Of a DNA stretch of 64,000 bases, positions 57,992 through 64,000 are shown piece by piece. The notes under the pieces were generated by a model. The model did no database searches. It worked only from the letters and a program-made list of their open reading frames with translations, and was not told the DNA's origin. Position numbers and translations under genes: made by a program. The stretch comes from Cohnella abietis (lineage in GTDB: Bacteria > Bacillota > Bacilli > Paenibacillales > Paenibacillaceae), in NCBI RefSeq assembly GCF_004295585.1, contig NZ_AP019400.1, positions 4,562,001-4,626,000 on the forward strand. The letters are read 5' to 3'. How positions within the stretch are numbered: position 1 is the first letter of the stretch; each line of letters opens with the position of its first letter.

Positions 57992-59020
57992 TTACTTATA
58001 CCAACGGGACATCAATAAGGCAATATCCTTGGATAAATAGTTCAGTAGATTAATTACTTTGCCGTACTCCATACGCGTCGGTCCGAGTATTCCTATCGTT
58101 CCAAGCGATTGTCCTTCATAAGAATACGTAGCCGTAATTAAGCTGCATTGATTAATGGCTTCCATTGCGTTTTCTGTACCAATCTTAACTTGAATTCCAC
58201 CATTAGGATTAGATTGAAACAATTGCATTAGCAGCTGTGTTTCTTCAAGCATCCCTAAAATACTTTTCGCTTTGTCGACATCCTTGAATTCAGGCTGAGT
58301 AAGCATGTTGGATGCCCCACTCAGAAAAACCTTTGGCTCCTGCTCTTCGGTAATAGTCTTCTCAAGTAAAGTAAGAATGTCCTCACAATGATCAATATAG
58401 CGGCTTAATTCCTTGGCAATTTCACTGTGTAGCACAGATTTAACTCGGTAGAAGGGTACTCCAGTAAGCTTCTCATTAAGCAGGTTGACGATTTTACTCA
58501 TGTCATCCATCGATATTCCGTCTGGAATGGAAATTGTCCTGTGCTCAACATGTCCGGTATTAGCCACGATAATTGCTACCGCAGAAACATCATTAATCGG
58601 AATGAGTTGAAAATGCTTTAATGTAGTACTAAACATCTCCGGTCCGAGCACTATCGATGTATAGTTGGTCAATTGCGACAATATAGTCGACGCATGGCCA
58701 ATTACACCTTCCCAATGATTCATCTTCTCTGCGAAAAAAGTACGTAGCTTCCTGACGTCCTGATCTCCGGCGCCGTCCAATGTAACAAGATGATCTACAT
58801 AATAACGGTAGCCTTTAATGGATGGAATGCGCCCTGCAGAGGTGTGAGGCTGCTCAAGCAAGCCCAGCTCCTCCAAGTCCGCCATCTCGTTGCGAATTGT
58901 AGCCGGACTAAAGGTTACGTCTCCGCGCTTGGAAATGCTGCGGGAACCAACCGGCTCCGCGGAACGGATATAATCATCGACGATTGCACTTAAAATCATT
59001 CGCTGGCGTTCACTCAGCAT
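57992..59020 (-). CDS. hrcA: Heat-inducible transcription repressor HrcA
   Basis: HrcA binds CIRCE and shuts off class I heat-shock genes; GroEL keeps it folded, so misfolded protein releases repression. The 342-residue protein has an N-terminal winged-helix domain (MLSERQRMILSAIVDDYIRS, then GDVTFSPATIRNEMADLEELGLL) and a large helical sensor part with the conserved YYTSIVLGPE- and QCSLITATYSYEGQSLGTIGILGP-like sequence. The ATG at 59020 follows AAGGAGGAG; an earlier in-frame start at 59053 would run into the operator. It heads the hrcA-grpE-dnaK-dnaJ operon and represses itself. Confidence 0.96.
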   Translation of the reverse strand: MLSERQRMILSAIVDDYIRSAEPVGSRSISKRGDVTFSPATIRNEMADLEELGLLEQPHTSAGRIPSIKGYRYYVDHLVTLDGAGDQDVRKLRTFFAEKMNHWEGVIGHASTILSQLTNYTSIVLGPEMFSTTLKHFQLIPINDVSAVAIIVANTGHVEHRTISIPDGISMDDMSKIVNLLNEKLTGVPFYRVKSVLHSEIAKELSRYIDHCEDILTLLEKTITEEQEPKVFLSGASNMLTQPEFKDVDKAKSILGMLEETQLLMQLFQSNPNGGIQVKIGTENAMEAINQCSLITATYSYEGQSLGTIGILGPTRMEYGKVINLLNYLSKDIALLMSRWYK

Positions 59021-59057
59021 CCGAGACTCCTCCTTAAGTAGCTTACCCACCATTTCG

Positions 59058-59084
59058 TTAGCACTCCATATGAGTGAGTGCTAA
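59058..59084. promoter_or_regulatory. CIRCE operator
   Basis: TTAGCACTC, 9 bases, GAGTGCTAA: a perfect CIRCE, about 38 bases upstream of the hrcA start. HrcA binds it to repress the operon. Confidence 0.97.
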
Positions 59085-59095
59085 TGGCTAATACA

Positions 59096-59124
59096 AAAAT
59101 ACCAAACCGATCCGGTCGTGTCAA
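59096..59124 (-). promoter_or_regulatory. SigA-type promoter of the hrcA operon
   Basis: Minus strand: TTGACA at 59124-59119, a 17-base spacer and TATTTT at 59101-59096. Transcription would start inside or just before CIRCE, so the operator lies at the start of the transcript. Confidence 0.65.
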
Positions 59125-59154
59125 GGACGTTCCGGTTAGATTTGGCTTGTTCAA

Positions 59155-59655
59155 TCAGATTTGGGCGAAACTTAAATTTTCATTTCCTTGTGGTACTTCT
59201 ATAAGCCTCACTACGGCGATTTCATCGCAGCAGTGCTGTTTCGGGCAATTAACGCAATCCGTCCACACTTTTTCCGGAAAAATTTCTTTTTCTACGATAT
59301 GAAAGCCGTTTTTCTGAAAAAAAGCAGCTTCATAGGTGAGAGCCATAACTTTAGGAATTCCGAGCACTCTGGCTTCTTCTATTAAAGCATCAACGAGCCG
59401 ACTGCCAACTCCTTGCCCCTTGTATCCATCCACGATACCCAGCGAGCGAATTTCCACTAAATCAACGCCTAGACGGCAAAGTGAACCACAGCCGATAAGA
59501 CGATCTCCGTCCTGCGCAACGATGAAGGTATCTATATTTCGGGTCAACGCTTCGCGAGAACGCGGGAGCATAATACCATTAGCGGCATAACCCTGTATAA
59601 GTTCGAATAACGCTTCAACATCCTGCGGCAACGCTTTGCGGCAGATGACCGACAT
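59155..59655 (-). CDS. GNAT acetyltransferase with C-terminal Cys cluster (ArgA-like)
   Basis: A 166-residue GNAT-fold N-acetyltransferase. The acetyl-CoA motif is DGYKGQGVGSRLVDALIEEA (about residues 78-97), and the family start is CRKALPQDVEALFELI. The C-terminal VWTDCVNCPKQHCCDEIAVV, a cysteine cluster, matches a subgroup of N-acetylglutamate synthase-like proteins (short ArgA homologues). That would be the first step of arginine synthesis, but no arg genes are nearby. The ATG at 59655 follows AGAAGGGA; the frame extends 18 bases upstream. It lies upstream of hrcA on the same strand, and its 3' end adjoins the hrcA promoter. Confidence 0.85.
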   Translation of the reverse strand: MSVICRKALPQDVEALFELIQGYAANGIMLPRSREALTRNIDTFIVAQDGDRLIGCGSLCRLGVDLVEIRSLGIVDGYKGQGVGSRLVDALIEEARVLGIPKVMALTYEAAFFQKNGFHIVEKEIFPEKVWTDCVNCPKQHCCDEIAVVRLIEVPQGNENLSFAQI

Positions 59656-59774
59656 ATAAATCCCTTCTCTCATGCAACAATAATGTATGAATAAATATAC
59701 AACAAAACGAATGAACTCTCAATAGTCAATTGTTTAATGTACGTTGATCGTTATTATTTTATTAAATTTAAAGC

Positions 59775-59822
59775 AAAAAACCCGCCCCAAGGCAGACGCT
59801 AAGCATCGCCAAGAGCGGATCT
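59775..59822 (-). terminator. Intrinsic terminator after hemW
   Basis: Minus strand: CCGCTCTTGGCGATGC with GCGTCTGCCTTGGGGCGG form an imperfect stem, then GGTTTTTTGC. It starts 14 bases past the hemW stop. Confidence 0.7.
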
Positions 59823-59835
59823 TTATTAATTGGAC

Positions 59836-61023
59836 CTATACGAAAGCTCCAAATACATCATTGCCGAATAATATGCCTTTTGCAGTTAAGCGATAACCCG
59901 CAGGCTGCTCCACCTTCTCAAGCAGACCCTGACTACACATTTTCGATAAAGCAGCTCCAAAAGTCGCTTCAAGATTTGCCCCAACAAATTGACGGCCAAA
60001 GCTTTCTTGAGTGACTCCCTCCTGCAAACGTAAGCCAACCATCATAAAATCACCCATCGCTTCTTCAATGCTTACAGCATTCTCTTCCAATCTCGGAAGC
60101 TTCTTGTTCGCCGAATCGATGTAGGGCTGTACGCCTTTAATATTAATATGTCGCATGCCAAGCGCGTAACCATGTGCACCTGCCCCAAGGCCATAGTAAG
60201 GCTCATTGTGCCAATAGGTCCTATTATGCTGGCTCTCATAGCCTGGCTTCGCAAAGTTGCTGATCTCGTAGTGCCGATATCCCGCCGCTCCCAAACGCTC
60301 CATAAGATGCTCATACATAGCAAGCTCATCATCCTCTTCAGGGAGAGGGAGCTCATCACGCTGGTACAAGCGGTGAAACAACGTATTCTCCTCCACCTTT
60401 AATCCGTACAGGGAGTAATGAGGCAGATCTAGCTCAAGTGCTTTCGTTACGCTGTCCTTTAGCTGCTGTAGAGTTTGATTTGGCAAGCCAAACATGAGAT
60501 CAATGGACAGGTTAGTGAAGCCCGCTTCCTTAGCATTCGCTATGCTCTGTATAACATCTTGGGCGGCATGAATTCTACCAATAGTGGCTAACAGACCATC
60601 ATCAAAGGTTTGCGCACCGAAGCTAATCCGATTAACGCCACCTTCCTTCATCGCCCGTAGCTTCTCCAAGTCCGTCGTTCCCGGGTTCGCTTCCATTGTG
60701 AACTCTACATTTTCTGCGAGGGGAAAGTATTTCTTCACAGATTGAAGAAATCTGGTCATCTGAGGTGGTGTAAGCACAGTTGGTGTTCCGCCTCCTACAA
60801 ATACGGTGTCAATTACCGTTGGAGGCAGCTCCTCTACCGTCAGCTTCATCTCATTCTCCAATGCATCCAAATAAGCATCTATAGGCTGACCAGCAGCTAC
60901 GTAAGAGTTAAAGTCACAGTAAAAGCACTTGTTCGTGCAAAAAGGGATATGAATATAAAGCGCCCGTGGAGTCCACTGATGAACTGGGGGTGCTGATTTT
61001 ACTGTTTTCGCTAAATCGCTCAA
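59836..61023 (-). CDS. hemW: Radical SAM heme chaperone HemW
   Basis: HemW is a heme-trafficking protein that shares the fold of coproporphyrinogen dehydrogenase HemN but lacks its enzyme activity; it may insert heme into respiratory enzymes. The 395-residue protein has the radical SAM CxxxCxYC motif in IPFCTNKCFYCDF, the EANPGTTDLEKL segment and the HNRTYWHNEPYYGLGAGAHGY C-terminal domain. The cysteine pattern and the last-named segment are typical of HemW rather than HemN. The TTG at 61023 is chosen because GGAGGTGA lies 8 bases before it; a TTG six codons upstream has no site. It lies between hrcA and lepA as in Bacillus. Confidence 0.92.
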   Translation of the reverse strand: MSDLAKTVKSAPPVHQWTPRALYIHIPFCTNKCFYCDFNSYVAAGQPIDAYLDALENEMKLTVEELPPTVIDTVFVGGGTPTVLTPPQMTRFLQSVKKYFPLAENVEFTMEANPGTTDLEKLRAMKEGGVNRISFGAQTFDDGLLATIGRIHAAQDVIQSIANAKEAGFTNLSIDLMFGLPNQTLQQLKDSVTKALELDLPHYSLYGLKVEENTLFHRLYQRDELPLPEEDDELAMYEHLMERLGAAGYRHYEISNFAKPGYESQHNRTYWHNEPYYGLGAGAHGYALGMRHINIKGVQPYIDSANKKLPRLEENAVSIEEAMGDFMMVGLRLQEGVTQESFGRQFVGANLEATFGAALSKMCSQGLLEKVEQPAGYRLTAKGILFGNDVFGAFV

Positions 61024-61091
61024 TGCCTTATTCACCTCCAAAAGAGAATAGCGAGCCAGAAACTCAGCCCGCTATTCTATAATTAAACTTA

Positions 61092-62909
61092 TCAATCGCT
61101 ATCGAGTTTAAGCACTGCCATGAATGCCTCTTGCGGTACTTCAACATTACCGACCTGCTTCATCCGTTTCTTACCTTCTTTTTGCTTATCAAGCAGCTTT
61201 CTCTTACGAGAAATATCTCCGCCATAGCATTTTGCCAGAACGTTCTTACGCATGGCCTTAATCGATTCACGGGAAACGATCTTCTGCCCAATGGCCGCTT
61301 GAATAGGCACCTCAAACATTTGGCGCGGGATAAGCTCTTTAAGCTTCTCACAAATAATTCTGCCACGAGCATAAGCTCTGTCCTTATGCACGATGAAGGA
61401 AAGCGCATCAACCTTCTCCGCATTAAGCAAAATATCCATCTTAACGAGACTAGATTGACGATACCCTGTTAATTCATAATCGAAGGAAGCATAGCCCTTC
61501 GTGCTTGACTTCAACTGATCGAAGAAGTCATAGACGATTTCTGCCAATGGCATGTTATATTTCAAGGTTACACGATTAGTGTCCAAGTATTGCATGTCTA
61601 TGAACTCTCCACGTTTGCCCTGACACAATTCCATAATCGCCCCTACGAATTCATTCGGTACGATTATAGATGCCTTAACGTAAGGCTCTTCAACATGCTC
61701 TAGCTTACCCGCTTCAGGATAATCCGCAGGATTGGAAATTTCCAAAACTTCACCATTCGTTAAGGTTACCCTATAAATAACGCTTGGCGCCGTAGTAATA
61801 AGGGGGATATTGAACTCGCGTTCAATTCGCTCCTGAATGATCTCCATATGAAGCATACCTAGAAATCCGCAACGATAGCCGAAGCCTAACGCTTGCGAGG
61901 ATTCTGGCTCGTAACGAAGCGAAGCATCGTTAAGCTCAAGCTTCTCTAGTGCATCCCGCAAATCGTTGTAATCAGTCGTTTCGATCGGGTACAATCCGCA
62001 GAACACCATTGGATTAACTCGGCGGTAGCCTGGAAGGGCTTCTGCCGTTGGGTTCTTCATATCCGTAATGGTATCCCCTACACGAGTATCCTTAACATTC
62101 CTTATCGAAGCGCATACGAATCCAACATCTCCTGGTCCAAGCTCCAAAACGGAAGTTGGACGAGGCATAAAGGTGCCAACTTCAACAACATCGAAGTTTG
62201 CTCCAGTAGCCATGAATTTCATGCGGGTTCCCGCTTTAATCGTTCCGTCAATAATCCGGATGTAGCAGATAACCCCTTTGTAGGGATCATAATGGGAATC
62301 AAAAATAAGCGCTTTAAGCGGCTTATTACGATCACCCTGAGGTGCAGGGATCTTTTTTACAACCTGCTCTAATATTTCTTTAATACCAATACCATTCTTT
62401 GCCGAAGCTAAAACGGAGTCGCTCGTATCGAGACCAATAACATCCTCGACTTCCTTCTTAACCCTCTCCGGATCAGCGCTTGGAAGATCGATTTTGTTAA
62501 TGACCGGAACAATTTCCAAGTTATTTTCTAACGCAAGGTACACGTTAGCTAGCGTTTGAGCTTCAATACCTTGAGCAGCATCGACGACCAATAAAGCGCC
62601 TTCGCAAGCAGCCAAGCTGCGTGAAACCTCATACGTGAAATCTACGTGGCCCGGCGTATCGATCAGATGAAGCATGTAGGTTTCCCCATCATCCGCTTTA
62701 TAAAGCAGACGAACAGCTTGCAGCTTAATCGTAATTCCGCGCTCCCGTTCGAGGTCCATAGAATCTAGAACCTGCTCCTGCATCTCGCGGGAGGTAAGCG
62801 TCCCCGTATATTCCAGAATGCGATCGGCCAATGTTGATTTGCCGTGGTCGATATGCGCGATAATACAAAAATTGCGAATGTGGCTTTGTTTAAAAGTGAT
62901 TTCTGCCAT
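61092..62909 (-). CDS. lepA: Elongation factor 4 (LepA)
   Basis: LepA is a ribosome-bound GTPase that affects translation initiation and 30S biogenesis. The 605-residue protein has G1 AHIDHGKST (18-26), the RERGITIK switch, G3 DTPGHVDFTYEV, G4 NKIDLPSADPE, and the LepA-specific C-terminal domain ending CYGGDISRKRKLLDKQKEGKKRMKQVG. Start ATG at 62909 follows GGAGG. In Bacillus it sits in a gpr-spoIIP-lepA-hemW cluster; here the gene upstream is a mutS-like one. Confidence 0.97.
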   Translation of the reverse strand: MAEITFKQSHIRNFCIIAHIDHGKSTLADRILEYTGTLTSREMQEQVLDSMDLERERGITIKLQAVRLLYKADDGETYMLHLIDTPGHVDFTYEVSRSLAACEGALLVVDAAQGIEAQTLANVYLALENNLEIVPVINKIDLPSADPERVKKEVEDVIGLDTSDSVLASAKNGIGIKEILEQVVKKIPAPQGDRNKPLKALIFDSHYDPYKGVICYIRIIDGTIKAGTRMKFMATGANFDVVEVGTFMPRPTSVLELGPGDVGFVCASIRNVKDTRVGDTITDMKNPTAEALPGYRRVNPMVFCGLYPIETTDYNDLRDALEKLELNDASLRYEPESSQALGFGYRCGFLGMLHMEIIQERIEREFNIPLITTAPSVIYRVTLTNGEVLEISNPADYPEAGKLEHVEEPYVKASIIVPNEFVGAIMELCQGKRGEFIDMQYLDTNRVTLKYNMPLAEIVYDFFDQLKSSTKGYASFDYELTGYRQSSLVKMDILLNAEKVDALSFIVHKDRAYARGRIICEKLKELIPRQMFEVPIQAAIGQKIVSRESIKAMRKNVLAKCYGGDISRKRKLLDKQKEGKKRMKQVGNVEVPQEAFMAVLKLDSD

Positions 62910-62958
62910 TACAATAAGTACCTCCAGCCGGTTCCATGCGTCAAATGACGATCACTTC

Positions 62959-62987
62959 ATTATAACAGCGTATACTCATGGCATCAA
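62959..62987 (-). promoter_or_regulatory. SigA-type promoter of lepA
   Basis: Minus strand: TTGATG at 62987-62982, a 17-base spacer and TATAAT at 62964-62959, the latter a perfect -10 box. A short CGTCA-TT-TGACG hairpin lies just downstream in the leader. Confidence 0.6.
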
Positions 62988-62999
62988 TGAGTCTGCCCT

Positions 63000-64000
63000 T
63001 CAATCTTCCGCAGGCTTCTGAATGGACAGCCCCTCAACATGTCTTTTGCCCATCAAACGGCGCTTCTTACGGTTTTCTACAGAATCGAACACGATATCCA
63101 TATCGTAATCTTCCCCTGGATAAAGATGCTTCTTGTCGATATATTTGCGAATTCTCTTATGGTTAATCGACAGCTTCTCCTTCTGGACCTGAATAATCAT
63201 ATTCCCACTTTCATTAGGCAGACGGTAGACAATTCCTGATTTTTTCAAGTAAGGGATAAATACGAGATCACCGATGGACCAGATGATTGGAGGCTCTTGA
63301 TTAGAATTGACCGATTTCGCCTTGGGCTTCAGGGAAGATGGTGATCCTGCCCTCACTGACTTGCTTGATTCCTCTCGTATGGCAGGAATGTTAGCTCCAG
63401 CTGCAGCTCCACTACCTGACTTCAAGCTATTAGCAATCATCCTTGCCCGTTCTACGATGTCCGGAGATATTCCTAGCTTGGCTGCGATTACGAATGCGTA
63501 GCTATTTCCTGCCTCTCCCATATCTAACCGATATAACGGACTGAGCGTTTCCTCATCGAACGCCATTCTGGCATTCTGGAAGCCTGCTGTCTTGCGTGCA
63601 TATTCCTTGATTTCGTTAAAATGAGTTGTCGCCATAATGACAGCCCCTCTCCGATAAAGCTCCTCCAGCACAGCAATAGAAAGTCCAACCCCTTCTCCAG
63701 GATCTGTACCCGTTGCCAGCTCGTCAAGCAATACTAGAGCAGACGACCTCACATGCGCCAGTATATCAATGACATTACGAAGGTGAGAAGAAAACGTGCT
63801 AAGCGACGAATCCAAGCTTTGGTCGTCCCCAATGTCTACTTCTACGGAACGGAAAATAGCTAGACGACTTCCTTCCGCAGCTGGAATAAGCAAGCCGGAC
63901 TGTGCCATGAGTGTTAATAATCCAACGGTTTTTAGAGCTACCGTCTTCCCTCCTGTATTCGGTCCAGTAATGAGCAATGCTCGATAACCATCCCCTAACT
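63000..64000 (-). CDS. MutS2-like ATPase without Smr domain, 5' part beyond window
   Basis: A DNA mismatch-repair-family ATPase cut by the window end; the frame is open to base 64000. The visible 333 residues hold the Walker A LLITGPNTGGKTVALKTVGL, the MutS2-type DDQSLDSSLSTFSSHLRNV, Walker B LVLLDELATGTDPGEG, and MATTHFNEIKEYA. After the ATPase core comes a basic linker (SVRAGSPSSLKPKAKS) and a short tail with YPGEDYDMDIVFDSVENRKKRRL. There is no Smr nuclease domain, unlike full-length MutS2. It belongs to a shorter MutS-related family of Bacillota whose role is not known. It lies 90 bases upstream of lepA, whose promoter is in the gap. Confidence 0.85.
   Translation of the reverse strand, partial: LGDGYRALLITGPNTGGKTVALKTVGLLTLMAQSGLLIPAAEGSRLAIFRSVEVDIGDDQSLDSSLSTFSSHLRNVIDILAHVRSSALVLLDELATGTDPGEGVGLSIAVLEELYRRGAVIMATTHFNEIKEYARKTAGFQNARMAFDEETLSPLYRLDMGEAGNSYAFVIAAKLGISPDIVERARMIANSLKSGSGAAAGANIPAIREESSKSVRAGSPSSLKPKAKSVNSNQEPPIIWSIGDLVFIPYLKKSGIVYRLPNESGNMIIQVQKEKLSINHKRIRKYIDKKHLYPGEDYDMDIVFDSVENRKKRRLMGKRHVEGLSIQKPAED

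Noticed and set aside
59836..61023. HemN coproporphyrinogen dehydrogenase
   Set aside because: The gene position before hrcA and the C-terminal domain fit HemW.

Overview
The window reads as chromosomal DNA of an endospore-forming, low-to-mid-GC Gram-positive bacterium, most likely of the Paenibacillaceae (Paenibacillus, Cohnella or a relative). Supporting signs are strong AGGAGG-type ribosome sites, frequent GTG and TTG starts, the sporulation genes yqfC and yqfD, a T-box ahead of glyQS, a CIRCE operator at hrcA, addAB-type recombination genes, a SigA-type rpoD in a yqxD-dnaG-rpoD cluster, and several proteins of Bacillus families (YpuI, DUF1540, YfhD, YqzL). Nearly all genes lie on the minus strand. 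The exceptions are a TerC protein, a subtilase and a YqeW-like transporter. No rRNA, tRNA, insertion sequence, prophage or CRISPR array was seen.

Region 1-11.7 kb is a mixed block: typA (cut by the window edge), a small membrane protein, two divergent TerC genes, the cysteine desulfurase-thiI sulfur-transfer pair, a lytic transglycosylase, DUF1540 and YpuI genes, a subtilisin-like protease, and an amidase. Next comes the RNase P RNA gene (11.75-12.17 kb) with its own promoter and terminator.

Region 12.2-36 kb follows the conserved Bacillales supercluster, written here from the downstream end: nif3/yqfO, trmK, rpoD, dnaG, yqxD, ppsR, glyS, glyQ (T-box), recO, yqzL, era, cdd, dgkA, ybeY, pgpH, phoH, yqfD, yqfC, a novel small membrane protein where yqfB would be, floA, nfeD, yqeY, rpsU. 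It joins tRNA charging, ribosome maturation, primer synthesis and sigma factor, membrane microdomains and sporulation. The ccpN regulator that sits between glyS and ppsR in Bacillus subtilis is absent.

Region 36-49.5 kb interrupts that synteny. It holds a HIT protein with an altered triad, lineage-specific proteins, the large addB-addA pair, an RlmI-like methyltransferase with two insertions, the YqeW-like transporter and a Nudix hydrolase. Two arrays of about 52-bp repeats lie at 34.86-35.18 kb and 37.18-37.75 kb, bracketing yqeY, rpsU, the HIT gene and one unknown gene. They are the most unusual structure in the window.

Region 49.5-64 kb returns to the supercluster: mtaB, rsmE, a site-2 protease, prmA, two small genes, then the heat-shock operon hrcA-grpE-dnaK-dnaJ under CIRCE, a GNAT acetyltransferase, hemW, lepA and a MutS2-like ATPase cut by the window end.

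This is mainly housekeeping sequence. I do not see a complete new defence or biosynthetic system. The best leads are the two repeat arrays, a leader ahead of the DUF1540 gene with two mutually exclusive hairpins that compete for its ribosome site, and a long hairpin between dnaK and dnaJ.
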